In this document: one piece after another, positions 10,998 through 22,449 of the stretch
Layout: each line of letters starts with the position of its first letter
How positions within the stretch are numbered: position 1 is the first letter of the stretch
Assembly: GCA_004009845.1 (NCBI GenBank)
Contig: RMBW01000037.1
Span: 124,001 to 188,000 of the forward strand
Direction of reading: 5' to 3'
From: Davidsoniella eucalypti
Lineage: Eukaryota > Ascomycota > Sordariomycetes > Microascales > Ceratocystidaceae
DNA length: 64,000 nt
Notes under the pieces: model-generated
Seen by the model: only the letters and a program-made list of their open reading frames with translations
Database searches by the model: none
What the model was told of the DNA's origin: nothing
Made by a program: the position numbers and the translations under genes

Positions 10998-12810
10998 TTA
11001 AGCCTTCTTGTGTGAGTCAACAACCAGCGAGGAGCTAGATGAGATGCCTAGAGAACCTAGACGGCGCTCGGTGTTGGAGCGAGTGTTGACAAAATCAGGG
11101 TAGTTCAGAGTCAGTTCCACAGCACCGGAAGTAATGGCATCGGCAGCCTCCACGCCGAGCATGAACGAGTGGTCCTGGTTGCCAACCTCGTATCTCCAGC
11201 TGCCGAAACGACCACGAGAGTAAATGTCCAGTTCTTGTAGCTTGGGAAGGATGACCTTGAGGCCGTCCTCACGCTCTAATGATGGCGTGGGGTAGCCGTG
11301 CTCGAAGCAGCGATGGTAGGTCGAGACGATCTCGTCGTCGGCGTTGATCATCTCCGTGTTAACAAGGCCCTTAATGCACTCCTCCAGGATAGTCTTATGG
11401 TCGACCGGCTTCATGGTAGACTCGGAGACTTCCAGCATGATGGACCAGTAGGGGCCAGACTTGGCCTCGGAGGAAGCGGCCTTGGAGCCATCAGCTAATC
11501 TCAAGGTCGGCAGCTTAGCATCAGCCTGGGGCTGGTTGTAAGGAGAGTAGTTGGAGAAGATGGTGGCACGGTAGAAAGGGCAGTTATCCTCGGGGAAGTA
11601 CAGCCAGCACTTATCGCCAATGCGATCAGGTCTGGCGCCACGGATACCGACACCAATGACGTGAGTTGAAGAGTAGTATAGGTTCTTAGAAGCCTCTAGT
11701 AGCTCGATATCGCCAATATGCTTGATTAGGTGGTCGGCAGCCATGGTGGAAATCAGCTTGCCGTAGATGATGGTCTTGCCATCCTTGAGGGTGACCTTGT
11801 GAGCAGCAGGGTCGACCTTGACGACCTCATTGTCAGAGCCGAAACGGGTCTTCTCAACAGGTAGGGTGCTGGCCACGGCGGTCCAGATACCACCGGTACC
11901 ATCACGGGCAGGGAATCGGAAGGTAGCGTTGGGACCCCAGTTTCCGGCGACCTTGCCCTCAATCACATTGCGAATGACCTTCTTGACATCAGGTGCGGCA
12001 ACACGCTCACCTAGCCAAGCACATTGCATCTTTATTCAAGTTAGCAAGGGCTCATATATAACGGTTATATGGTGATATAAAAAAAAAGGGGGTCGACATA
12101 CCTTGGTAGTAGGAACAGCCCACACCTTGAAGTTGTAGGGACGCATGAAAACATCAGCAATACCAGTACCCATCAGGCGGATGATCCAGTCATCGAAGTC
12201 CTTGGGCTTGGTGTTGGAGACACGGTGTTCTAGCGCGGCATCGATCAAACCATCGATACACTTGACCTGGTCCTCCTTGGGAAGCATGGAGATGTTGTTC
12301 TGGAAAGGGTAAGGGACCCATTGGTTCTTGTAGCGAACGTAGGAGATACGCTGATGGCTGTACCAGTCGTCATCCTTGGGCAGAGCCTCGTCTAAGCAGT
12401 CATCAAAGTACTTGTAGTGAGAGAAGATGACGTGACCACCGACATCGAATAGCTAGAAGGCCACAAGTTAGATCTTTGAATCTCTACCACGGAACCTACT
12501 ACTGGCGGGCTGGGATGTTACTTACAAAGCCTTCCGGGGTGGTATCAGTACCGGCCAGACCACCGGCCTTGTTGGCAGAGTCAATGATCAGCCATGAAGG
12601 GCCATCCTAGACACATATAATGGTGAGTGAGATGCTAGCATAACGAAGAGTACGGTTAAGCTTACAATCTGGTTCAGACGCTTAGCGGCACCCAGACCGG
12701 TGGGACCCGCGCCGATGATGAGAACGTCGACCTTACTATATGGAGGGGCACTTTGTTAGTGGGCAGGATCAGATTGGTAGAGGAAACGGTTGGACATACA
12801 TATCAGCCAT
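10998..12810 (-). CDS. ugmA: UDP-galactopyranose mutase
   Basis: Cytosolic flavoenzyme that interconverts UDP-galactopyranose and UDP-galactofuranose, the donor for galactofuranose in cell-wall galactomannan and glycans. Five exons are inferred: 12800-12810 (only 11 bases), 12666-12735, 12526-12606, 12102-12452 and 10998-12029. All junctions have GT-AG and keep frame, giving 514 residues, the normal length for fungal enzymes. The N-terminus MADIKVDVLIIGAGPTGLG carries the FAD-binding GxGxxG (G12-G17). GGLAGT and FDVGGHVIFSHYKYFDD follow, then RISYVRYKNQWVPYPFQ and FMRPYNFKVWAVP, the flavin/substrate region typical of this enzyme, and a GNWGPNATFRFP block. The tail ends in a short Ser-rich stretch. 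It is divergent from a TPT-family transporter 4.7 kb away. The tiny first exon makes the true start depend on this splice model; it fits the family well. Confidence 0.93.
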
Positions 12811-15800
12811 GATGGATAAATGAAAACGAAAACAAGAGTGGTATCACGAGGTATAGAGAGATGACTTCAAGCGGCTTCACAGACACAAAAATAAGAGGGA
12901 AACAAAAGTTGATGACGGTGGTGATGTTGGAAAAGAAAAAGAAGGAAAGAATGGTCAAAGACTAACGTCCCGGATAGGCAAGCGTCCTAAGAAGGATTAG
13001 GCGGTGTATGCAATAAATAATAGGGGAAATAACACAGGAAGTAGCAATAGCGGCAGACGAACAGACAAGGAAAGAGCAATGGCTAATGTGATATTGAAGA
13101 ATCTATCAGCTTTGTGTTGGTTGTGACTACAGGGTCGAGCATTGAAAACAAAGTTTCCGGATGCTGAGAGTGAAATGGGAAAGACCTGCTGCTTCTGGGG
13201 CTAGGATAAAGTAGAATTGCTTAGCTTGTTTCGATGTGCGATTCTCGGCGCAACACTTTGATATTGAGTTGCCCACAGTGCAACAATAGCTATTCTTCTT
13301 GCTTGTTACCGCTGTTGCAATTGCATTGGATATTGGATTGGCTTGCTACATATTGTCGACTATCCTGGAGACTTCAGCGGGTTCTGCAGTGAAGGAATCA
13401 GGCCAGGCCCCGTTTGGGATCATAGGCTAGCTTTATTACTATGCGTTTACATATCGGAACCGGTGCATCTACACGCCGGCCGCCTATAAGCAAGCAAGTA
13501 GACGCGGCGTTGAATATCACCAATATGGGCTTATAGTTTGATATACAAAGACGTATTAAGCTCTTGAGGTGTCCCATATGTATCTGATACTGCATTTGCA
13601 GACAATAGGCAATGGTGCATAAGACAGAAACTGCAGTTCCCAGACATGGGGCGTATCTAATGGAAAGAGCTTGTATCATCTGCGAAGTGTTGTCTTGGAA
13701 TAGCAATTGCAGCAGAAATATCATCTATATGGTGCCCTGATTTAATTGGAGCTAGCCGGCCACCAATAGCCGGCCGAATTCTTATGCTTTTCGTGTCTTC
13801 TGAATCAAAGAGGTGCCCCTCGATTTCGCTCCCTTTTAGGGCTCTTTCAGACATTAGAGCATAATTTTTTGTCGTTTAGCCTTTCTGGCTGGCCTGGCCC
13901 CACTTCAATATCCAAGCTTCGTCGTGCACAGCCGCGAACGCTGAAATGAGCATCAACAGCGATTATCAGCAATCAAGTCAGTCAGTTTTGGGCATACAAC
14001 ACATGTAAACGCATACATTATGTATAGTTGGTCCAAACCATGTTTCGTTGTTCCTTTGTCAACATCCAAATCCATCCATGCCACACGCTTCCATACAACC
14101 CGACCCCCCCCCTTCTTGTCTGTGTACAGCCTGCCTCCCTCATCCAAAACCAACAGGCAAATAGACGAGACGAAGATGAGGAGTGCATCTATCAAGGGCA
14201 CTGTCCTTCTAGTAGTTGTTATTTACCGCCAGAAGCGCTGTTCCCCTGGTCAAGCTATAACATCAGTTTATCTTGGCTGCTTACTTGGTCTTCAGTGCGT
14301 TCTTCTTACTTGGTTTGGCCTTGGCTACAAACTGCTGCTCATAAAAAAGAGCTGTTTCTTCGTGCTGATAATAAGGCTGGGACGACAAATTAAAGACGCG
14401 GCCAGAGCGTACATACACATGTATAATAGTCGTCTACATTTGCTATTGCCCGTTTGCCAAGGCTTATGGTCGCCTATACTTGGCCTGCCACAAGCGATAC
14501 TTGAATATTGACGTTAATTATGAACATTGGTAGCGCTTAGTTGCTGCTTCTATTGCGGTTAATGTCTACATTTCTGTACATATGTATATCTTCCTGCCCA
14601 TACCAGCTAGTCCAACTTTTGCTTTGTTATTCGTTTTTGAAGTACTTAGCATACAGATACAGATATGTATGTATCACTTTCTTTACAAGTGTTGATTGAC
14701 GTTGTGGTGACCTCACAGGGTAGGGGGTTGGAACTACCAATATGCAAAGCGCATTTGCTGACCATCCATCCCATACATGAAATGTTTGTCTCTTGTTTCT
14801 ACAAGTCTTCTTTGGTTCGGGCATTCAGCCTCAATCAATCTACTCTTGAGCTACCCTCTCAACTTCAACTACCAAAAACCCCGAATAACCAAACCCGATC
14901 TTAGTGTTATCCGTATTTTTTCGTCTACTAGTTTCAATAGGCGTGCGGATACGTGGCCAATGGCGTATGTTTACGAGACACGTCCACATCAAGTTTTAGT
15001 GATGCCGCTCACTTGATGTGGAAGAACGAATACTTTCGAATGCTTGGTTCCTTTCTGTGTGATATCTGCATTATATGGTACCACTGTTGTGTACATACAT
15101 CTCGACACATATGTATCTGTATCTGTGTACTTTGATGTTATTACAGTGATCGACCTCTACGTGCCACAATACTTTTGGTCCCTCTAAAAGCCACTTCATT
15201 AGCTGCATTTCACAATCTCGTTGTCGTCGAACAAAAACCGGTTTCTTCTACTTGTACTGTATGGGATTCATTCCTCGAACAAAATGAGGCGGAAATCACT
15301 TCCTTCGAAGCCACTCCATCCCCCCGCGGAATGCATTACAGTAGCTGCACTATGCAGGACTTGGTCTATCTAAAGGTTGAAACAACGCCGCCTGCGAAGA
15401 GAAGCTGATCACTGAGACTAGGGAGTAGATGGTGCCTTTTTCGATATTGATATACATATTATTATTATCATCTTCACCAATGGTTGTTGTCGGTTGGATA
15501 CATGAGGATCCCTTGAAGATGCTCTAAACACGACGGTGTGTTTTAAGTCAGAAAAGCTCTACGGAAAATAAGGGCATTATTTCCATAGTTGGCGTATTGT
15601 ATTAACACAAAGTCCACTTGTGAAATCACTCGGCCGTTACAACTTTCGGTTTCCTCTCGGCGAGTTATCAGGGTCTGTGACCCTCCTCCGTGCCACACGA
15701 AATCAGCGGACGGGTATTGTTTCTATGTTATACATGTACACTGTACAATTTACCATGCTTACTTTGTTTCTTTTCTGGCTAGAGACGTCCAAGTCTTGGC

Positions 15801-17529
15801 ATGCATATGCCACCACCGCCCAAAAAAGAAGACAAGAGTGTTCTGTCTATACTCTATTGACCACGTCGTCAGACTTCTAACCATAAATTTGGTTGTTTTA
15901 AGTCGACCGAGAAGTCGTGTAAGATGGACCAGAGTCAACGTCTGTGTATCCATTTTCTTACACGTTAATGTACGTTTTACTGTATTGGTATATAGTTACA
16001 CATCTGGTACACGTATCAACCAGTACACAGAACCTCAATCTTACTAGTCAGATATGAATAACAAAATCACAAGAAGCGTTCTTTATTTATTTTTAATCTT
16101 CTCAGAAGTCTTGCTGTGACTCTATATAACAGCTAAGGGAAGCTTTGGCAAGCCCCTCGAACATAGCCACAGAGAGAGTCGTAGCAAAACAAGGAAGAGG
16201 CCCATTTTATCGGGAGCTTGTAGGCTCAGCTAGGGTCGTAGTTGGTTATATAAATCTCCTGTTCTAGGACAAGGGGATTCTAGGCTCTTTGGTTAAATTT
16301 TTTTTATTGGATTAGATACTGTTATGTCTACGCCTTAGTTCTATTCCAAACATTGCGGTTGTGTTGTGCTTCAACTTGATACCGCTTCAAGTTCCATCGG
16401 CATCTACATGTATGATTATATATGAACTCCCAACTTGTTTGAGGAAGACAATAATCAGCCGTGAAACCATCCCGTCCATTATACCTTGCATTTTGGCGAC
16501 GGAATGAATGCTTTTATAGACTGCCTGCAGCTGATCCTTTATAGCATCGAATATGATAATAAGAAGATACATAAATCAGTACTAGAGTAGAATAAATAAA
16601 GCAGTACATGTGTATGTCTCTTTTTGATATCTACTCGAATCAGTTCTCTCCTATTGCCTCGACATCTGATAGGCGTTTGTAGCCCCAGTTTAGAGTTGGC
16701 CTTGCTACTCATCCTCGACACGGCTGTTACTCTTTTGGTACTGGAGTGATTCGATGTTTCCTATTAAGCTAGTAGTATCTTTGTTACTGTTCCCATCGTA
16801 ATTGCAGTATGTAGTTTGTTTTTGTCATATTTTTGTTTATATATCATATCCTACCCAAGTAGTAGGTTCCTACCACGTAAACTTGTTATATTTCCCCCTC
16901 AAAATAATCTTTCTTTTTCTCTTTCTTAACCTTCAACTTTGATCTTTCATGCCTTTTTTGTTTTTGAGTTGCTAAGCTATCTGCCTTCTCGATACTACCT
17001 CGTCTGCCCTGCTTCTATTAGCAAAGCGAGCCCTTTTACTTTGATTAACCGTTGTCTACTTCTTTCTCGATTAGTACAGGGTCCCTTTTTTGCCATAGAG
17101 CTAGACCTTCTTTTTAGCATCCTGGCTAAATCCAGAGAAGCGTCGTTTCTTTCCCCTTCTCTTCCATCGTCCCTTTTCTTCTCCATTTCTTTCTATGTCT
17201 TGCATCTCCTTCTCTTGGATTCCCGATTTTCCTTGAAGTTGGCGAATGGATTATTTGTCCATCTAAACAAAGTCTCGTGCTTATACCCATCTGCTAACTC
17301 TTGAAGCTGGAACTGTAACCCAAGCTTGATTTAGCCTTTCTTCGTCTTTCGTTAACTTCATTTTGCGTGGTTTACTCTTCGTTTCTTCCCTTCATTTTAA
17401 GCTTTCTTCTTCATTACCGCCATCCTAGTTTTTACGACTACAACCGGATTTCATACCGTCCCCAGTTAACATCAACGCGCCTAAAACTGCACACATACTC
17501 CGCATATACTCTCTACCTCAGCCTTCATC
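12811..17529. other. Large divergent intergenic region between ugmA and the transporter
   Basis: A 4.7 kb gap between two 5' ends, so both promoters lie here. I find only short frames without family resemblance, the longest 163 codons at 14020-14511 and 152 codons at 15589-16047. The last 600 bases before 17530 are rich in C and T on the plus strand, as is common in leaders of expressed fungal genes. A spaced 11-base inverted repeat lies at 14984-15021. Confidence 0.55.
14984..15021. repeat. Hairpin-forming inverted repeat
   Basis: The 11-base arms CCACATCAAGT (14984-14994) and ACTTGATGTGG (15011-15021) are perfect complements with a 16-base loop. No T tract follows. It is isolated in the intergenic DNA. 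Confidence 0.7.
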
Positions 17530-18907
17530 ATGTCTGGGGATCTCAAAGAGCGCGCGTCGCCTGAGCTTAAGATCAAGGGCGACGGCCCTCTCCTGCCTGC
17601 CCCGGCAACCACACACACTCCGTCGAAACTTGGCGATGGCATCCCGGCCTCCGCCTATGTGATGTATGCTCTAATTCCGCTCGTAAACGCCATACATGGA
17701 GATAGTCCTAATCGCCAATGTACTGGCCTGCCGTCTATCATATGCTGTTGCTAACTGTTTCCGGTATCATAGTCTTTGGATCTCTGTCAGTGGTTCGCTG
17801 ATTATTATGAACAAATGGATTCTTGATACTCTTAACTTCCGTATGTTAGCTGATCTCAAGTGTTTTGCATATGGTCCCTAACATCCTATAGGTTACCCCG
17901 TCCTACTTACTACCTACCACTTGTCCTTCGCTACGTTCATGACCCAGATGATGGCTCGTACTACCAACTTGCTAGATGGCCGCAAGAAAATTAACATGAC
18001 ACCCGAGGTTTATATTCGTGGCATTGTTCCTATCGGTGTTTGCTTCAGTCTAAGTCTTATTTGCGGAAACATGACCTACCTATATCTCTCGGTTTCTTTC
18101 ATTCAGATGCTCAAGGTAAGACAGTAATTCTCCTCTCAGGGTAATTCCAGCCATATTAACAGTTCATGCTAGGCCACTACCCCTGTTTTCGTTTTGCTAT
18201 CTTCGTGGATGATGGGCAACACCCAACCTAAGTTGAGCACCCTCCTCAATGTTTCCGTTATTGTCCTTGGTGTGATTATCGCCTCTTTCGGTGAGATCCA
18301 GTTCGTCCTCACCGGCTTCATCTACCAAATTCTGGGCATTCTATTCGAGGCCCTTCGTTTGACCATGGTTGAGAGACTTCTGAGTGGCGAGTACAAGATG
18401 GATCCCCTCGTCTCCGTCTACTACTTCGCACCCGTTTGCGCCATCCTGAACTTCTTCGTTGCGTTGTACTGGGAAATTCCCGTCGTCACCTACGCCGAGT
18501 TCGCCAACGTTGGCCTAGGCATTTTTCTGCTCAACGGTATGGTCGCTTTTACACTAAACCTGTCTGTCGTCTTCCTGATCGGCAAGACCTCCGCTGTCGT
18601 CATGACTCTGTGTGGCGTGCTCAAGGATGTGCTGTTAGTTGTGTCATCCATGATGATCTGGGGTACTCCCGTCACTCCGCTGCAATTCTTCGGTTACAGC
18701 ATCGCTCTGTGCGGTTTGGTCTACTACAAGACCCCCTACGACAAATTGGTTGCTCAGCTGTCCGATATCTCACGCTCGATGCAAGGCCGTGGTTCGCGTA
18801 AGGTTGCGCTAGGCGGTGCCATTTTGATTTTTATCGTGTATATGCTTTCTAGCTCTGGCTCCGCTGCCAGCCCTATGGGAGGCGTCAGCTCTGGTTCTCA
18901 TGCTTAA
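17530..18907 (+). CDS. Nucleotide-sugar/triose-phosphate transporter family protein; candidate UDP-galactofuranose transporter
   Basis: Multi-span Golgi-type transporter of the TPT/SLC35 group (the CAS4/Sly41-like fungal branch). Four exons are inferred: 17530-17663, 17773-17840, 17892-18115 and 18173-18907, with introns of 109, 51 and 57 bases, giving 386 residues. The hydrophilic N-terminus of about 43 residues is followed by about ten hydrophobic segments. Conserved blocks are GSLIIMNKWILDTLNF, YPVLLTTYHLSFAT, SFIQMLKATTPVFVLL across the last splice, GFIYQILGILFEALRLTMV, and LCGVLKDVLLVVSS with GYSIALCGLVYYK near the end. In Aspergillus fumigatus the UDP-Galf transporter gene glfB is a neighbour of the mutase gene glfA, so the divergent position next to ugmA suggests the same role here. 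That role is inferred from context. The family is certain; the substrate is not. Confidence 0.87.
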
Positions 18908-19962
18908 ACTATCACTTTGAGGTAGTGTACGCCAAATTATATTCATCATCATTATTTTATTTTATTTTTCTGGTCACATACGACACAAATATAGCCACTA
19001 CATAAATTTAGAACGGTTGGGAAACCGGACACGGTGTTGTTCGGTTGTTGTTTGAAGCTGTTGGTTTTTTTCTTCTTTTTGTTTAACCACAATGTACGTT
19101 TCTTATATCATGAAAGGGTAAAATAGCGAGCCAATTTTCTTTTGTAGCACAGAAAATATGAATCTGGTATTTTCTCCGTGTCACAATAAAACTACCATGA
19201 TTATCAACTATATACTAATGACATATTCACCTTTAAATGTAATAACGATCACATGTAAGGAATGCGGTATATTTGATAAGATTTTTTTTCATTAGCGTAT
19301 CTTTTCAAGCTATACTGAAAGGATTCATTTTCGGTTTGTTTTGTGCCTTTTTATCTACTTTCATTGAATTATATTCCAAAAAGCAAAGATTGACACAGAA
19401 AAATTACATAGATGAATAGGATAGTTTTTTTCTCTTGAACCAATCCTCTGTTTCATGTATATTGTTTTTTTTTCATTTCTTTTTTCATTCTTTTATTTTA
19501 GTGATGATGATGGCGTGGGCAGTGTTTTTTCTGTCTTGATGAAGGGGTTTAATGGGCACGTAGGAAAGATAAAAAAAAAGTCGAAACCTTTTCTCCAGCA
19601 TGACTCCGCCATATTTCCCCTCCATCACGATAAAATTTTCTCCTTTGTATTCCCTTCATCATAGTTTCAATCAGAAACTAGACAATAGAGAAAGGTTTTT
19701 AAGGAAGAAAAATTATATGCTCTGAACTTTCTGTCGTTATTTTTATTCCCTCTTCTTTTTCGAAGAAGAGATATATGCATGCTGTGGATGATAGGAAAAG
19801 AAAAGAGCGTAAAAAAAAAAGGTTGGAAAGAAACAAGTACCGGCCGAAATCAATTCATTTTTTCATATTTAACCCATAACCGGGGCACAAACAAAGCCCT
19901 GTTGTATGCTGTTTACAGTCCTAAGCCAAATTCCCATCCCGATGACAAGTGGAAAAAACGAT
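18908..19962. other. Convergent intergenic region
   Basis: About 1.05 kb between the transporter and RPL27 stop codons, strongly A/T-rich with many T runs. It serves as the two 3' regions. No gene seen. Confidence 0.6.
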
Positions 19963-21222
19963 TTAAAATCCTATTACATGGGAAGCATAGGTTAGCAAAG
20001 TTGTTCGAGATGTGATCGTATGAGTGCAATTCCGACGTATAGACTACAGAAAGCACCGTAGTGAGAGGTCGCCGAGTTGTTATAGTATCTCGGAGATCTC
20101 TAGCTACTACTGTGTAGTCTACCGCTAGGTTGGTCTTGATATCTTGCCGTTTCGAACTACTATCATCGTAGAACGACCTAAGCGAGAACAAGACAAGAGC
20201 ATAATAGAAAGAGAAGGAAAGGAAATCAAAAACATACTCAGAGACTGGAAGAACCATCTGTTCTTGCCGCTCGTGTACCGCTCCTCGAAGACCTTCTTCA
20301 CGGTCTTCTTGGCATCCTCCCGTTGGCTGACCTCCTTGAAGGTATCGGCAGAGACGGAACCCTTAAGACCCTCCAGCTCCAGAGTGTAGCGGGTGGGCAT
20401 CAGGTGGTTGTAGTTGATAACCTTGATGAATGGCTTGATCTTGTTGCGCTTCTCCTGGCGGGCCTTGGACATGCGGCGGGTGATCTTGGAAGGCGAGCGC
20501 TCGATGCCAGCAACGATGGCGTGGCCGAACTGGTGGGGCTTCTTGCCAGTGTCGACGGGCTGAACGATGACGACCTGTATTAAGAATAAGAAAAATATTG
20601 TTAGTTAACTGTAGCTATAGGGAATGTACATATTTTCAGGTAAATATTTCGTTGGTTGATATTATATCGAAGAAACACCGCGCAGTCGTTATGAGTTCTT
20701 AGAGAGCTGTCGTAGCCGCTTCCCTCCCGTGTCAAATTCGTCAACTCTATATTTCGGTACTTCGGCTAGGCGGACGATGGCGGAATGACGTTGTTGAGAG
20801 ACCAGCAATCGAGATACGTCCGAGTAGATAACCGTGTAAAGTTGAATGACTGAGTTGATGTACAGCTAGATTCACCTGCAGCATAACCCCTCCCCCCATG
20901 AAAGCTTTTCTTCGATTCGAACGAGCTGTATCAGACGGTCAACGACGTCGTGTGTCTCCTAGTTGTCTATCCATCTTTGGTTCTGGTATCTGATCGTGCA
21001 AACTTATATAGCTGTCGTAGAGCTATTCGGTCACGGTTCCGCGGGTGTTTCTCTGGGTGTGTTTCCTCAACTTCGTGATTCGATATAATATCTCCCGTTG
21101 ACGAGATAAATTGAAAGATGTATATTTTTGCGAGGAATAACAATTCGTGGTAGTAGTACCTTCTTTCCGGCGTAACGGCCGCGGGTGATGATGGCAACAC
21201 GGCCAACCTTGAGGAACTTCAT
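19963..21222 (-). CDS. rpl27: 60S ribosomal protein L27 (eL27)
   Basis: Protein of the large cytosolic ribosomal subunit. Three exons are inferred: 21160-21222, 20238-20574 and a terminal micro-exon 19963-19970. Joined, they give 135 residues, matching the usual 135-136. The start is MKFLKVGRVAIITRGRYAGKK, then VVIVQPVDTGKKPHQFGHA in exon 2 and YTSGKNRWFFQSL. Without the last exon the frame would run on into intron sequence. The 8-base exon supplies the end of an Arg codon, Phe and stop, restoring the family ending with RF. The introns are long for this window (585 and 267 bases), as is common in ribosomal protein genes. I looked for box C/D snoRNA signatures in both and found no convincing pair. 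The promoter is shared with NCE101 and now contains a transposon. Confidence 0.95.
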
Positions 21223-21596
21223 TTTGTCTGAGGGGTCCGGTACAAGACTTTTGAGCTTAGTATGGAAGTATTGGATAGGTGAGAACGGTGAAGTCTACTC
21301 TCAAAGATTTGACTATCAAAAAACCCTGGCTGGCTCCCAATAATTTTCCCACACAAGTTCTAAAAAAAAAAAACTAATTTTTGTGTGCGCAAAAGCAAGC
21401 AAATGGGGCAATGGCAGCCCCGCTAAGTCACGTGGAGTGGTTTCCCCTAACAAAAACTTTTCATTGGTAGACAATGCTCCATAAAGTGGGGACAGGTTTT
21501 CTAAGTGTGCTAAGTCAAACATCCAAAAAGCACAACCGTGTTGTACTAGAGTACAACCGCTACTCTTATCAAACGCTTATATAATCAATATGTATC
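21223..21596. promoter_or_regulatory. RPL27 promoter half of the RPL27-NCE101 divergent region
   Basis: 374 bases between the L27 start codon and the transposon target duplication. A CACGTG E-box is visible at 21429-21434. No further motif is claimed. Confidence 0.5.
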
Positions 21597-21604
21597 TTGT
21601 GGAG
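21597..21604. repeat. Left 8-base target-site duplication of the MULE
   Basis: TTGTGGAG immediately before the element; the same 8 bases follow it at 22344-22351. Eight to eleven bases is the usual duplication size for Mutator-like elements. Confidence 0.85.
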
Positions 21605-21767
21605 GAGTTATGCTAATTTCACAGTTAAGATTTTAATTTCACAGTTACGCTAGCCGTATTAAGAAATTCTAGTCACGTGGTGTCCCACGTGACATCGTCG
21701 ATTACAAGAAATCAAAAATATTTCTTACATCGCATCACCACTTCACCACTACTATAAGATTAAACAT
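21605..21767 (+). repeat. Left terminal inverted repeat of the MULE
   Basis: 163 bases, matching the complement of 22181-22343. Inside it, 21672-21693 is itself a hairpin of GTCACGTGG and CCACGTGAC around a 4-base loop, giving two CACGTG E-boxes. Confidence 0.92.
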
Positions 21768-21800
21768 ATGTAATTGAATACTATAAAGCAGTAAAAATCT

Positions 21801-22196
21801 ATGAAGACGATCCCGTCTCACGATGATGAAAACCTTCACCACCCTACTCTTTTATTTTCTACACACACCACAATGGCATCGTCATCATCATCTATGGATA
21901 AAGGGCTATCTAATGGTATAGATACCACAGACGCCCCTGTTATACAGCTTGCCCCTCCTCCAACAATACACTACCACTCTCGAGAGGCACTTTTCCAAGG
22001 CATTAATGCATGGGCTTCTGTACGTGGGTACGCCTTTTCAACTGTGTCTTCTTACACCAATGGTGGTATGAAATCAGTGGTCTATGGCTGTGATCGGCAT
22101 GGCAAGCTTAACACACGTACAAAACCGTCTATACGTAAAGGCTCGTCTCGGGTAACTAGCTGTCTTTTTTCTATTCTGGCATGTTTAATCTTATAG
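21801..22196 (+). pseudogene. Truncated MULE transposase fragment (N-terminal FAR1-like region)
   Basis: A frame of 131 codons inside the element. After a Ser-rich start it reads HYHSREALFQGINAWASVRG, then GYAFSTVSSY, YGCDRHGK and RKGSSR. That pattern (an aromatic start, INAWA, GYAF, then a Cys-Asp-Arg) is typical of the FAR1/WRKY-GCM1-like zinc-binding region preceding fungal MULE transposase domains. It ends at a stop codon inside the right terminal repeat, after a few residues of unrelated hydrophobic sequence. The catalytic part is lost by internal deletion. If translated it might still bind transposon ends, but that is speculation. Confidence 0.75.
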
Positions 22197-22343
22197 TAGT
22201 GGTGAAGTGGTGATGCGATGTAAGAAATATTTTTGATTTCTTGTAATCGACGATGTCACGTGGGACACCACGTGACTAGAATTTCTTAATACGGCTAGCG
22301 TAACTGTGAAATTAAAATCTTAACTGTGAAATTAGCATGACTC
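22181..22343 (-). repeat. Right terminal inverted repeat of the MULE
   Basis: 163-base mate of the left repeat. It contains the same E-box hairpin at 22255-22276. Its outer tip is GCATGACTC. Confidence 0.92.
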
Positions 22344-22351
22344 TTGTGGAG
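22344..22351. repeat. Right 8-base target-site duplication of the MULE
   Basis: TTGTGGAG, identical to 21597-21604, abutting the outer end of the right terminal repeat. Confidence 0.85.
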
Positions 22352-22449
22352 CCCTCAAAGTAGGGTCAGTTCGAGCTTGATCTTCCATAATTATTTGATA
22401 GCCAACCCGAACAACCAGATCGCCAAACCGTGGCCCCATCAGACGCACT

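Larger units (their letters stand above)
21605..22343. mobile_element. Non-autonomous Mutator-like (MULE) DNA transposon, 739 bases
   Basis: The ends 21605-21767 and 22181-22343 are 163-base terminal inverted repeats that match almost base for base; the only difference I find is GAGTTATGC versus GAGTCATGC at the very tips. An identical 8-base duplication, TTGTGGAG, flanks the element. About 410 internal bases hold one frame that resembles the N-terminal DNA-binding region of fungal MULE transposases such as Hop of Fusarium oxysporum. The catalytic DDE domain is missing, so this is an internally deleted derivative that would need a transposase from elsewhere. The near-perfect repeats argue for a recent insertion or homogenisation. 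It lies in the short promoter region between RPL27 and NCE101. Confidence 0.92.

Noticed and set aside
15589..16047. A 152-codon frame in the ugmA-transporter spacer
   Set aside because: Residue composition is random, it overlaps another frame, and it resembles no known protein.
19971..20237. A box C/D snoRNA in the second RPL27 intron (ACGATGATAG resembles box C)
   Set aside because: No CTGA box D and no flanking stem in a suitable position.
21801..22196. The 131-codon frame as an ordinary host gene
   Set aside because: It lies wholly within transposon ends, stops inside the right terminal repeat and matches only the N-terminus of MULE transposases.
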